Assembly (NCBI GenBank): GCA_947598155.1
Contig: CANQFC010000006.1
Span: 124,001-188,000, forward strand
Direction: 5' to 3'
Origin: an uncultured Clostridia bacterium
Lineage (GTDB): Bacteria > Bacillota > Clostridia > Oscillospirales > Acutalibacteraceae
DNA: 64,000 nucleotides
Part shown: piece after piece, positions 23,964 to 32,138 of the stretch
How positions within the stretch are numbered: position 1 is the stretch's first letter
How the letters are laid out: each line of letters starts with the position of its first letter
Translations under genes and position numbers: made by a program
Notes under the pieces: model-generated
Database searches by the model: none
What the model was told of the DNA's origin: nothing
The model's input: only the letters and a program-made list of their open reading frames with translations

Positions 23964-24881
23964 TTATTTGTAAAACGAATAAAGAGTCGAGGTGTCGGTT
24001 GCGGCGCTGTCAACATACCAGGAGGAACCTATTTTCGCAACGGTAACGTCCGCGCTTGCGACAGATTTGCCGTCGTCGGTTTTTACGCTGACCGTGTATT
24101 GCTTAACCTCTGAAATATCGTCCGGCGAAACGCCGTACTGCGCGAATGTATCCTTGTCGATATTTGCTTTGTATGTATTGAGATCGACCGCCTTTTCGCC
24201 GTCAATGAAAGAGGTGAATCTGTAATCCTCACCGTAAACTTTTTCGTATTCGCCTATGCTTTTATAGCTTATCTGCTTTTTGGTGTTCTTGTCAAATTCG
24301 TCTTCCGTACCTGTAAGCGATTTACCGTAGGAGGCGACATTGCTTTCAAGAGCGGTGAACATAATTTCGTCCGTCATATAGTCGTCGCCGAAAACCTCTT
24401 TGCGCACGGATACGAGCTTTTCAAAATACTTTGTAAAGATTTCACCGTAGTTATCCCATCCGTTTTCGGTAAGCAGGACGTAATAATCGTACATTTGGTC
24501 AATAACCTTGCCCTGAAGAGAGCCGTCGTCATTTTCGGTTTTTTCCGACATATATGATTTATCGTTAAAGCCTTTAAGCTCTTTTGTATTGTCGCCCGGC
24601 TTGTAGTTTGTTTCGCGGTAGATTATCGGGTACATATAGTACTCACGGATATAGTCCCCATATTTTTGGCTTTTGCTTACAAGAGCCGTTTTATAAGCGT
24701 TGTAGCCGTCGCCGGTCTGAACTATTGTGTCAACATAGTTTGCCGCCACCTGATCCGGGTGGAAAGCGGTGTATTTGCTCTTAAAGGTAAATATAACCAT
24801 TAAAGTGAGAGCGGCGGCAACGGCGAAAAATGCAATTATCGCATATAATTTTAGATTAAGGCCTTTTTCTCTTTTTTCCAT
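23964..24881 (-). CDS. Hypothetical protein with one N-terminal membrane anchor
   Basis: 305 residues, not recognised. Short basic N-terminus, one hydrophobic helix (about residues 10-31), then an extracytoplasmic domain rich in Tyr, Asp, Glu and Lys with no cysteine. The C-terminal part (about residue 245 on: VKQYTVSVKTDDGKSVASA to SSWYVDSA) looks like a beta-strand domain of the kind found in NTF2-like or lipoprotein-type accessory proteins. It begins 15 bp after the GPH carrier gene with a GGAGG-like site between them, so the two are co-transcribed; a role beside the carrier is an inference only. Confidence 0.65.
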   Translation of the reverse strand: MEKREKGLNLKLYAIIAFFAVAAALTLMVIFTFKSKYTAFHPDQVAANYVDTIVQTGDGYNAYKTALVSKSQKYGDYIREYYMYPIIYRETNYKPGDNTKELKGFNDKSYMSEKTENDDGSLQGKVIDQMYDYYVLLTENGWDNYGEIFTKYFEKLVSVRKEVFGDDYMTDEIMFTALESNVASYGKSLTGTEDEFDKNTKKQISYKSIGEYEKVYGEDYRFTSFIDGEKAVDLNTYKANIDKDTFAQYGVSPDDISEVKQYTVSVKTDDGKSVASADVTVAKIGSSWYVDSAATDTSTLYSFYK

Positions 24882-24895
24882 AATCGTTACCTCCC

Positions 24896-26371
24896 TTATG
24901 CTTCAGCGGGGCTTTCGGCGTCTGATTTCGCTGATTTTGCGGCCTCACGGCGCTGGGCAAGCTCTTTTGTAATCATTTCTTTCTTTTCGCCTACCATATC
25001 GTAGAATAAAATCGGCACAGCTTGAAGAACTACAAATATCGCCGGAATAATGGTATAAATCATAAGCATTTTGTTGAGAGTGGCGTTCGACTGCTCGGCA
25101 TACGCAACGTTCGCGTCTGTCGAAACCATATATCCCGACCAGGTGTAAAGGAGCCACGGACCCAGACCCTTTGTAAAGGCGGAGGCTATCTTTGAGAAAA
25201 GACCGTATCCCGCATACGCAAGGCCGTCCTGACGTTTGCCGGTTTTGTACTCGATTTCGTCAACGCAGTCGGCAATCATAATGTTAGGCGTAACGTTCGT
25301 GTTGCCGTGCTGAAGTCCGCAGAAGAAATTCAGAATAAGGAAAGGAATTATAAGCCCGCTGTTAAATCCGATTCCTCTTGAAACCAAGAACAGAATGCTC
25401 AGCGAGGAGGCGCCGTAAACGCAGAATAAAATAAATGTCTGTTTAGTAGAGAATTTCTTGAGAACAAGGTTTACAAGCAACGTACCGACAGCAGTGCCTA
25501 TGCCCATGGGGAGCAAAAGGCCGAGCTTTAAATCCTTTGAACCCAAAAGATAAATCGCTATGTAAAGGGATACCGTACCATATACGCCGCGCCCAAAGCC
25601 GCACAGCTTTGTGAGAGAAACCATTAAAAGGTTTTTATAGGTGAAAACAACTCTAATGGCGTCCTTTAAATTTACCTTTTCCTGGGTAAAAGGAACATTT
25701 TCCTTGTTGTTTACAAAGAAAATCATTGTAAAGAGTATAATTCCCAAAGCACATACGGCGGTTGAGATTATAAGGTCAATACCTCTGCCCTCGGCGTTTT
25801 GGAATTGCTGTTTGCCCATTACGACTTTCATTATAAAGCCGACTACCATAACAACTACCATACCGCCCGACTGGCCTACGGAGCGCAGGAAAGAGGCAAT
25901 GGAAATTGCGCTTGAACGCTCAGCGGGATTTGGCGAGCAGAGAGAGCCGAAACAGTTGGCCGGGCTTTCAACCGCACAGCTGAACGCGGTGTAAAGCGAA
26001 TAGATAACAAACATCCAAATTATCGCAAGAGTCTGGTTGTTTGTGTTCGGGGCAATAAAAACGAGCATTGCGACAAGCGCAAGCGGAACTACGCCGAAAC
26101 CTACCCACGGCTTAACCTTGCCGAACTTTGTGCGGGTGTTGTCAACGAGCAAACCGATAATCAACTCGCACACCGCGCCGACGATACCCGCAACGAGAAA
26201 TACCATTGAAATCATATTTCCCATAACCGTCGGGTCAAAGCCTTTGCCCTTAAAAGCGAAATCGGCAAAGAAGGTCGCGGTGTAGTCGGGCATCCAGCCT
26301 GTCATTAAGGCTACGCCGAAAAGACCTATGCCGAAAGTCCATATTTCGGACTTTTTCATGTACTTTTTCAT
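24896..26371 (-). CDS. GPH-family (MelB-like) sugar:cation symporter
   Basis: About 491 residues with 12 hydrophobic segments. Family features are GLLVDNTRTKFGKVKPWVGFG (the conserved loop 2-3 with Asp-Asn-Thr), SPNPAERSSAISIASFLRS in the central loop, and IADCVDEIEYKTGKRQDGLAYAGYGLFSKIASAF near helix 10. The substrate is likely a glycoside. Of three nearby ATGs the one at 26371 has GGAAGG 8 bp upstream. The C-terminal tail is long and charged. Upstream lies a full-type repeat, downstream the unknown anchored protein. Confidence 0.88.
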   Translation of the reverse strand: MKKYMKKSEIWTFGIGLFGVALMTGWMPDYTATFFADFAFKGKGFDPTVMGNMISMVFLVAGIVGAVCELIIGLLVDNTRTKFGKVKPWVGFGVVPLALVAMLVFIAPNTNNQTLAIIWMFVIYSLYTAFSCAVESPANCFGSLCSPNPAERSSAISIASFLRSVGQSGGMVVVMVVGFIMKVVMGKQQFQNAEGRGIDLIISTAVCALGIILFTMIFFVNNKENVPFTQEKVNLKDAIRVVFTYKNLLMVSLTKLCGFGRGVYGTVSLYIAIYLLGSKDLKLGLLLPMGIGTAVGTLLVNLVLKKFSTKQTFILFCVYGASSLSILFLVSRGIGFNSGLIIPFLILNFFCGLQHGNTNVTPNIMIADCVDEIEYKTGKRQDGLAYAGYGLFSKIASAFTKGLGPWLLYTWSGYMVSTDANVAYAEQSNATLNKMLMIYTIIPAIFVVLQAVPILFYDMVGEKKEMITKELAQRREAAKSAKSDAESPAEA

Positions 26372-26397
26372 AAACATTTCCTTCCAGAAAAAATATT

Positions 26398-26479
26398 GCT
26401 TAGGCAAGACGTCTGCGCCTCTGTAAACGGCTGTTGCCGCGCCTTGCCTCGTTAAATATGGGGCAAACCCCTTATTTAA
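26398..26479 (+). repeat. Dispersed structured repeat, shortened copy (copy 7)
   Basis: TTAGGCAAGACGTC, a middle part missing the GGAATC stem, GCGCCTTGCCTCG pairing back to AGGCAAG, then GGGGCAAACCCCTTATT. It lies in the 5' region of the GPH carrier gene. Confidence 0.75.
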
Positions 26480-26482
26480 AGT

Positions 26483-26514
26483 AAAAAGAGCACCTATAAA
26501 AGGATACTCTTTTT
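26483..26514 (-). terminator. Terminator after the M18 aminopeptidase operon
   Basis: On the minus strand GAGTATCCT and AGGTGCTC form a stem (one bulge), followed by TTTTT. It ends the prfA-coaE-aminopeptidase transcript 93 bp after its last stop codon. Confidence 0.65.
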
Positions 26515-26606
26515 ATACAAATATTTTACTCCAATATTTAAGAGTTAACAATATGCGATTTTAACAAAAAAAGGTTTATATTTTTGGCACATAGTTTTTA
26601 ATCGCG

Positions 26607-28010
26607 TTATTTTTGCTCAAAAAACGCTTTAAACGCGCGGAACGCCATATATAAATCAAACTTTGATATTACCTCAAACGGAGCGTGCATTGAAAGGACG
26701 GGAACGCCTAAATCAACAACGTCAATGTCAAGATTAGCAATAAACAAAGCTACTGTTCCGCCTCCGCCCGCGTCAACTTTGCCGAGCTCGCCTATCTGCC
26801 ATACAACATTTTCTTTATCGAGCATTCTGCGGATTTTACCCATAAATTCGGCGGACGCGTCGCTTGTGCCGCTTTTGCCCCTTGCGCCTGTATATTTTGT
26901 GATTACAACGCCTTTGTTTATATAAGACGCGTTTTTCGGCTCGCTCACATCGGCAAACATCGGGTCAAAGGCCGCGTTAACGTCAGCTGAAAGACATTCG
27001 GAGGCGCTGAGAACTCTCCAGGGCTCTTCGCCGCCCATTACGGCAAGCTCCGAAATAAAATATTTGAGGTATGAGGAGTTAAGCCCCGTATTGCCGTCCG
27101 AACCCGTTTCCTCTTTGTCGGTCAGCACGGTAAGAACGGTGTACGCGGGGGATTCTGCCGCAAAAATTGCCTCAGCCGCGGGGTATGCGCAAACTTTGTC
27201 GTCGTGACCGTAAGCGCCGATAAGACTTCTGTCAAAGCCTATATCGCGCGCCTTATATGCGGGAACGGCCTCCAGCTCGGCAGAGAGAAAATCGCTTTCT
27301 GTAATGCCGTATTTTTTATTTAATATATTTATTATGTTAAGCTTAACTTTTTCGCTCCCCTCGTCTTTCGCAAAGGGGCGTGAGCCGATAAGAATGTTGA
27401 GGCTTTCGCCTTTAACGCCCTCGGCCATGGTGCGTTTCATCTGCTCTGCCGCCAAGTGCGGAAGAAGGTCTGTAATTACAAACTGCGGGTCGCCCTCGTC
27501 CTCGCCTATGCAAACCTCAACGGTCTCGCCGTTCTTTTTCACAATTATGCCGTGAAGAGAGAGCGGAATGGCAGTCCACTGGTATTTTTTGATTCCGCCG
27601 TAATAATGAGTTTTAAAGTAGGCCATTTCGCCGTCCTCATAAAGCGGATTCGGCTTTAGGTCAAGCCGAGGCGAATCCAGGTGCGCCGCCGAAATTTTAA
27701 CGCCGTCGCAAATGGGGCGTGTGCCGAAAACGCAGAGAATGACTGATTTGCCTCTGTTATTGTAATACACTTTTTCGCCTGCCGAATATTTCTTTTTACG
27801 GTCAAACTCGGTAAATCCGTGCTTTTCGGCTTTCTCTATAAAATATTTTACCGATTCGCGTTCGGTTTTGCCGTTGTCCATATAACGCTTATACTCTTCG
27901 GCAAATTCATCTGCCTTTTTTTGCTCCTCATCGGAAATTATTTCCGACGCGTGTTTCGGGGCGTAAAACAGCTCCTCTTGAAGTTCCTTGATAGTGTTTT
28001 TTTCGCTCAT
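26607..28010 (-). CDS. M18 family metallo-aminopeptidase
   Basis: 467 residues. Cytosolic zinc aminopeptidase of the aspartyl-aminopeptidase type forming large oligomers. Metal and active-site motifs: SAAHLDSPRLDLKPNPLY (His, Asp), the DKEETGSDGN pair of Glu, SADVNAAFDP, and a late His in VLSMHAPFEV. It belongs to the longer clostridial M18 branch that begins with NTIKELQEELFYAPKHASE. It is the last gene of the operon; 8 bp separate it from coaE. Confidence 0.92.
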   Translation of the reverse strand: MSEKNTIKELQEELFYAPKHASEIISDEEQKKADEFAEEYKRYMDNGKTERESVKYFIEKAEKHGFTEFDRKKKYSAGEKVYYNNRGKSVILCVFGTRPICDGVKISAAHLDSPRLDLKPNPLYEDGEMAYFKTHYYGGIKKYQWTAIPLSLHGIIVKKNGETVEVCIGEDEGDPQFVITDLLPHLAAEQMKRTMAEGVKGESLNILIGSRPFAKDEGSEKVKLNIINILNKKYGITESDFLSAELEAVPAYKARDIGFDRSLIGAYGHDDKVCAYPAAEAIFAAESPAYTVLTVLTDKEETGSDGNTGLNSSYLKYFISELAVMGGEEPWRVLSASECLSADVNAAFDPMFADVSEPKNASYINKGVVITKYTGARGKSGTSDASAEFMGKIRRMLDKENVVWQIGELGKVDAGGGGTVALFIANLDIDVVDLGVPVLSMHAPFEVISKFDLYMAFRAFKAFFEQK

Positions 28011-28018
28011 AATGTTTG

Positions 28019-28618
28019 TTACTCCTTTGTAAGTTTAAGCTCATAAGCTAATTTTTCCGTTTCATCGTATATATTATACGGTTCATAGTTATTTATTATG
28101 AAGTCGGCGTTCATCGAAAAAAACTTTTCGTCCTTTTGCGCGTTTATCCTCTCGTTTGCGCGCGAAACGGTTATCCCGTCCCGTGAAATTATCCGCTCAA
28201 GACGGATTTCTTTCGGAGCGGTCACCGCGACTGTCCGGTCGCACAGCTTGTCTTCTCCGCTTTCAAAAAGCGCTATGGCGTCAATAATAACCGCTTTTGC
28301 GCCGTATTCGCGCTGTTCCGAAATGATGCTCAGGATTTTTTCGTTGACGGCGGGGTGGGTTATTGAATTGAGCGCAAGAGTGCTTTCGGCGTTTTTAAAA
28401 GCCCTTTTTGCAAGCAGAGGCCTGTTAACCGTGCCGTCCTCGTTTATTACGTCTTTTCCGAATTTTTCCGCAAGACGTGTCTTAACGGTTTCATCGCCGT
28501 CAATAACCTCCCTCGCGATTTTGTCCGCGTCAATGTGATAACAGCCGTATTTTTTCAGAATTTCGGATACGGTCGATTTTCCCGCGCCCGTTTGGCCCGT
28601 AAGACCTATAATCATCAT
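28019..28618 (-). CDS. coaE: Dephospho-CoA kinase
   Basis: About 199 residues. Final step of coenzyme A synthesis, phosphorylating dephospho-CoA with ATP. P-loop IIGLTGQTGAGKSTVSEIL, then YHIDADKIAREV and SINTHPAV-like NSITHPAVNEKIL, all as in CoaE. A TTG at 28639 within the end of the upstream gene is an unlikely start; ATG at 28618 (or the next one at 28615) follows GGTGAGG. It is 10 bp downstream of the tsaC-type gene. Confidence 0.93.
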   Translation of the reverse strand: MMIIGLTGQTGAGKSTVSEILKKYGCYHIDADKIAREVIDGDETVKTRLAEKFGKDVINEDGTVNRPLLAKRAFKNAESTLALNSITHPAVNEKILSIISEQREYGAKAVIIDAIALFESGEDKLCDRTVAVTAPKEIRLERIISRDGITVSRANERINAQKDEKFFSMNADFIINNYEPYNIYDETEKLAYELKLTKE

Positions 28619-28628
28619 ACGCCTCACC

Positions 28629-29642
28629 TTATAGCTCAATAATTTTAAAACCTGCCGAACGAATCAGCCTATTGTAAACGGCAAGACCTATTCCCGAAAT
28701 CTCGGGACAGCGTGCATATACTTTTTTTGCTCCCTTTTCGTCCAGTTCGCGCAGAGCGTCAAAAAGCCTGTTGGCCTCGGATACGCCGTCGAGCGGTTTC
28801 CCATATGTAACGGCGTTCTCAAAATACATTTCCTCGCCCTCAAAAACAAGCGCAAAAAAGTCTTTCCCTTTGGTATATTCAATAAATTTTTCCAAACTGC
28901 CCTTTAATATTGTGATGTCCGCACGGGGAGCGTAATGCTTATATTTCATTCCGGGAGATGACGCTTTGCCGCCTTCTTTGAGCTTATGGAGAACCGCGCC
29001 GTCAACGCGGACCTCGCCTATAAGATTTCGTATCTCTTCAACGGTAACAGCGCCTGGGCGCAGAACGGCAGGAATTTCATCCGCAAATGTGATAACGGTT
29101 GATTCAACGCCGATTTTTGACCTGCCGCCGTCAATAATCAGCGGAATCCTGCCGTTCATATCGTCATAAACGTATTTTGCGTTGGTAGGGCTGGGACTGC
29201 CCGAAAGGTTCGCGCTCGGAGCCGCCAAAGGTAAGCCGCAGGCCTTGATAATCGCCCTCGCATATTTATTTTCCGGCATTCTGACCGCGACCGTGTCAAG
29301 TCCGCCGGAGGTGACGTCGGGGATTAAGCCGCTTTTTTTCATAATCATCGTCAAAGGGCCCGGCCAAAATTTTTCCGCCATTATCTTCACTTTTTCCGGT
29401 ATTTCATCAACAAGCTGTCCAAGCTCTTCCATATTGCTTATATGGACTATCAAAGGGTTGTCGGACGGTCTTCCTTTTGCCTTATAGATTTTTTTGACTG
29501 CTTCTCCGTCAAGCGCGTTTGCGGCAAGTCCGTAAACTGTTTCGGTGGGTATGGCGACAAGTCCGCCGCTTTTTAAAATCCGCGCGGCTTCGCTCAGCGC
29601 CTCGTCATATTGCTTTGTTATGTCAATTATCTTTGTTTTCAT
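28629..29642 (-). CDS. L-threonylcarbamoyladenylate synthase with Sua5 domain
   Basis: 337 residues. Makes threonylcarbamoyl-AMP from threonine, bicarbonate and ATP for the t6A37 modification of tRNAs reading ANN codons. YrdC domain at residues about 10-200 (GGLVAIPTETVYGLAANALD, KGRPSDNPLIVHI, LPLAAPSANLSGSPSPT); C-terminal Sua5 domain from about residue 225 (KASSPGMKYKHYAPRADITIL). The Sua5 form is the longer version (ywlC-type). It is one of a run of translation and cofactor genes with gaps under 12 bp. Confidence 0.94.
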   Translation of the reverse strand: MKTKIIDITKQYDEALSEAARILKSGGLVAIPTETVYGLAANALDGEAVKKIYKAKGRPSDNPLIVHISNMEELGQLVDEIPEKVKIMAEKFWPGPLTMIMKKSGLIPDVTSGGLDTVAVRMPENKYARAIIKACGLPLAAPSANLSGSPSPTNAKYVYDDMNGRIPLIIDGGRSKIGVESTVITFADEIPAVLRPGAVTVEEIRNLIGEVRVDGAVLHKLKEGGKASSPGMKYKHYAPRADITILKGSLEKFIEYTKGKDFFALVFEGEEMYFENAVTYGKPLDGVSEANRLFDALRELDEKGAKKVYARCPEISGIGLAVYNRLIRSAGFKIIEL

Positions 29643-29648
29643 TATTCT

Positions 29649-30719
29649 TCATTCTTCAGCCTTTAGCTTTTCGGCGGTATCGGCGGTTATAAGCGCGTCG
29701 ATTATCTCGTCGAGGTCACCGTTCATAATTGCGTCGATTTTATACAGCGTTAAACCTATGCGATGGTCGGAAACCCTGCCCTGAGGGAAGTTATATGTTC
29801 TTATTCTTTCGCTTCTGTCGCCTGTGCCGACCTGTGATTTTCTTGCGCCGGCAATTTCGGCGTCGTGCTTGGCCTGTTCAATTTCAAGAAGTCTTGAACG
29901 CAGAACCTTTAACGCTTTATCCTTGTTTTTGTATTGACTTCGCTCGTCCTGACATTCAACCACCATACCTGTCGGAAGGTGAGTTACGCGGATTGCGGAG
30001 GAGGTTTTGTTAACCTTTTGTCCTCCCGCTCCCGATGAACGGAAAACGTCTATCTGCAAGTCGGCAGGGTTGAGCTCAAAGTCTACTTCTTCCGCTTCAG
30101 GCAGTACGGCGACTGTTACCGTAGACGTCTGTATGCGGCCTTGGCTTTCCGTTGCGGGAACGCGCTGAACGCGGTGAACTCCGCTTTCAAACTTAAAGCG
30201 CGAATACGCGCCGCAGCCTTCAATGTTGAACACAATTTCCTTGTAACCTCCGAGTTCCGTGGGATTTTCTGAGAGTATTTCTACCTTAAAGCCCTTAGCC
30301 TCGGAATACATCGAGTACATTCTGAAAAGATCTCCGGCGAACAGGGCCGCCTCTTCGCCGCCCGCGCCCCCTCGGATTTCAACTATTACGTTTTTGTCGT
30401 CGTTGGGGTCCTTTGGCAGCAGAAGAATTTTAAGCTCTTTTGCGCAGCGCTCCGTATCAGATTTTGCCTGCTCAAATTCCTCCTGAACAAGCTCTTTAAA
30501 ATCCCTGTCAAGTCCGCCCGCCTCAAGCAGTTCTTTTGACTCTTTGAGCGTTTCACCGTATTTTTTATATTCGCGGTATTTTTCTACAACAGGGGTAAGC
30601 GAGCGCAGTTCTTTCATAAGACGGGTGTACATCTCCTGGTCGTTTACCGTTTCGGGCAAGCAGAGCCGTTCGTTTATTTTCTCATACCGTTCTTCAATAC
30701 CTGCAAGCTTATCGAGCAT
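29649..30719 (-). CDS. prfA: Peptide chain release factor 1
   Basis: 356 residues. Releases the peptide at UAA and UAG. The catalytic loop is [17 protein letters not shown] (GGQ), and the stop-codon recognition tripeptide is PAT in [14 protein letters not shown], which distinguishes RF1 from RF2 (SPF). Complete length. Its start codon overlaps the end of the DUF951 gene by 11 bp, a sign of coupled translation. Confidence 0.97.
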   Translation of the reverse strand: MLDKLAGIEERYEKINERLCLPETVNDQEMYTRLMKELRSLTPVVEKYREYKKYGETLKESKELLEAGGLDRDFKELVQEEFEQAKSDTERCAKELKILLLPKDPNDDKNVIVEIRGGAGGEEAALFAGDLFRMYSMYSEAKGFKVEILSENPTELGGYKEIVFNIEGCGAYSRFKFESGVHRVQRVPATESQGRIQTSTVTVAVLPEAEEVDFELNPADLQIDVFRSSGAGGQKVNKTSSAIRVTHLPTGMVVECQDERSQYKNKDKALKVLRSRLLEIEQAKHDAEIAGARKSQVGTGDRSERIRTYNFPQGRVSDHRIGLTLYKIDAIMNGDLDEIIDALITADTAEKLKAEE

Positions 30720-30909
30720 TTACTTCTTCTCCTTCACGGAAAACTTTTCTTATGTTTTTTTCAATTTTCGCGCGCGGCACCATAACCTCACGTGCGCATC
30801 TTTTACAGCGAATCCGAAAATCCATACCGATGCGCAAAACGGTAAATTCATTGCCGCCGCAGGGGTGCGGCTTTTTCATAATTATATCGTCGTTAACGTG
30901 AATATCCGT
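30709..30909 (-). CDS. DUF951 family protein with a non-standard start codon
   Basis: 66 residues if started at 30909. The core [20 protein letters not shown], followed by [20 protein letters not shown], is the DUF951/YyzM pattern: a small zinc-ribbon-like protein with CG...CxxC cysteines, function unknown. Family members begin about ten residues before the KKPHPCG motif. In that position there is no ATG, GTG or TTG; an ACG at 30909 stands 8 bp after AAAGGGG, and an ATT is two codons on. The first ATG (30879) has no ribosome site and would drop the usual N-terminus. Start is therefore uncertain: ACG is my best reading. Confidence 0.75.
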   Translation of the reverse strand, partial: TDIHVNDDIIMKKPHPCGGNEFTVLRIGMDFRIRCKRCAREVMVPRAKIEKNIRKVFREGEEVNAR

Positions 30910-30941
30910 ATTTCTTACCCCTTTCAGCTTTTAATCATTTT

Positions 30942-30970
30942 ATCATACCACATATTGTAAATAATATCAA
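30942..30970 (-). promoter_or_regulatory. Sigma-A promoter of the DUF951-prfA operon
   Basis: On the minus strand: TTGATA (30970-30965), 17-bp spacer, TATGAT (30947-30942), 33 bp before the proposed start at 30909. Confidence 0.7.
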
Positions 30971-30981
30971 TAATGCAAATG

Positions 30982-31070
30982 TATAACTTAGGCAGGAAAT
31001 GCCCCACCTTTATAGGCGGCAGGTTTTATTTTCGGAATCGAAGGGAGCTTTGATACCCTCCCTGACAGCG
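30982..31070 (+). repeat. Dispersed structured repeat, 3'-truncated copy (copy 8)
   Basis: Starts TATAACTTAGGCAGGAAATG, keeps TTTTCGGAATCG and a strong AGGGAG/CTCCCT hairpin in the position of the GGGGAT/ATCCCC one, but lacks the final GGGGCAAGCCCC module. Confidence 0.65.
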
Positions 31071-31099
31071 TTATATTTTCGGAAAATTCATCATATCTT
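31071..31099 (+). promoter_or_regulatory. Candidate sigma-E promoter of the S1-domain gene
   Basis: TTATATT, 14-bp spacer, CATATCTT; the -35 and -10 both fit the sigma-E pattern. Downstream AAACTGAAAAA and AAAGGTGAGAG closely resemble the leader of the SipL-like gene. Confidence 0.5.
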
Positions 31100-31129
31100 T
31101 TACAAACTGAAAAAATAAAGGTGAGAGAT

Positions 31130-32053
31130 ATGACAAAGTATTACCCCGAGGGCGTAATTTACGAAACAAAACAAAATAAACGGAGCGTTTCATCCGTAAT
31201 GGCTCTGCGTGAAAGCTTTTTTGAGGGAAAAATTTTAGAGGCTAAAGCAAAGCTTTGCGACGGAGAACATAATCTGCACGTGGATTTGGGAGGTATAAGG
31301 GGAATTATCCCGAGAGAGGAGTGCGCCATCGGAATATCCGAGGGTACGACAAAGGACATTGCGATAGTTTCACGGGTCAACAAGCCCGTTGCGTTCAAAA
31401 TAACCGATTTTGCCGACGATGAAAACGGCGTCCGCACGGCGATGTTGTCACGCAGAGCCGTACAGGAGGAGTGTATGCGCAACTACATACTGGGTCTTAC
31501 CGCCGGCGACGTAATAACGGCGAGGGTAACGCACAACGAGCATTTCGGCTCGTTTTGCGACATAGGCTGCGGCATTTCCGCTCTGCTGCCGATAGACAGT
31601 ATTTCCATATCAAGAATCCCCAGCCCCGAAACCCGATTTGCTGTGAACACGCAGATAAACGCCGTTGTAAAAAGCATTGACGAAAACGGCAGAGTAACGC
31701 TTTCACTGAAAGAACTGCTCGGTACTTGGGAAGAAAACGCGGAGCAGTTCAAGGCGGGGCAGACAGTGGGCGGAATTGTGCGTTCGGTCGAAAAGTACGG
31801 CGTATTTATTGAACTTGCGCCGAATTTGGCGGGGCTTGCCGAATATTCGGATGACGTCCATGCAGGCGACGCCGCCAGTGTGTACATTAAAAGCGTAAAC
31901 CCGCGGAAAATGAAAATTAAGCTCGCTATTGTAGACACATTCCCGCCCGAGATTAAACGCTCTCCGCTTAAATATTATTATAACGGCGGGCATATCGACT
32001 ATTGGCGCTATTCGCCGGATTCTTCGGAAAAAGTGATAGAAAGCATATTTTGA
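31130..32053 (+). CDS. S1 RNA-binding domain protein
   Basis: 307 residues. Three consecutive OB/S1-like segments: residues about 20-100 (FFEGKILEAKAKLCDG to GIIPREE), 115-185 (GLTAGDVITARVTHNEHFG to KELLG) and 195-255 (AGQTVGGIVRSVEKYGVFIELAPNLAGLAEYS). The last is the best S1 match. It resembles short S1-like proteins of Clostridia, smaller than ribosomal protein S1. Function unknown, presumably RNA binding. ATG at 31130 with AAAGGTGA upstream (a GTG at 31121 overlaps that site). The sigma-E-like promoter suggests mother-cell expression. Confidence 0.8.
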   Translation: MTKYYPEGVIYETKQNKRSVSSVMALRESFFEGKILEAKAKLCDGEHNLHVDLGGIRGIIPREECAIGISEGTTKDIAIVSRVNKPVAFKITDFADDENGVRTAMLSRRAVQEECMRNYILGLTAGDVITARVTHNEHFGSFCDIGCGISALLPIDSISISRIPSPETRFAVNTQINAVVKSIDENGRVTLSLKELLGTWEENAEQFKAGQTVGGIVRSVEKYGVFIELAPNLAGLAEYSDDVHAGDAASVYIKSVNPRKMKIKLAIVDTFPPEIKRSPLKYYYNGGHIDYWRYSPDSSEKVIESIF

Positions 32054-32072
32054 TTTTGTTGAAAGAGCACAG

Positions 32073-32101
32073 TTGATTTTGTATATATAATGTGGTAGAA
32101 T
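32073..32101 (+). promoter_or_regulatory. Sigma-A promoter of the dockerin hydrolase gene
   Basis: TTGATT, 17-bp spacer, TAGAAT, 37 bp before the ATG at 32139. Confidence 0.7.
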
Positions 32102-32138
32102 ATTTAATAATTATTCAGGTTTGGGAAGGATGTATGAT

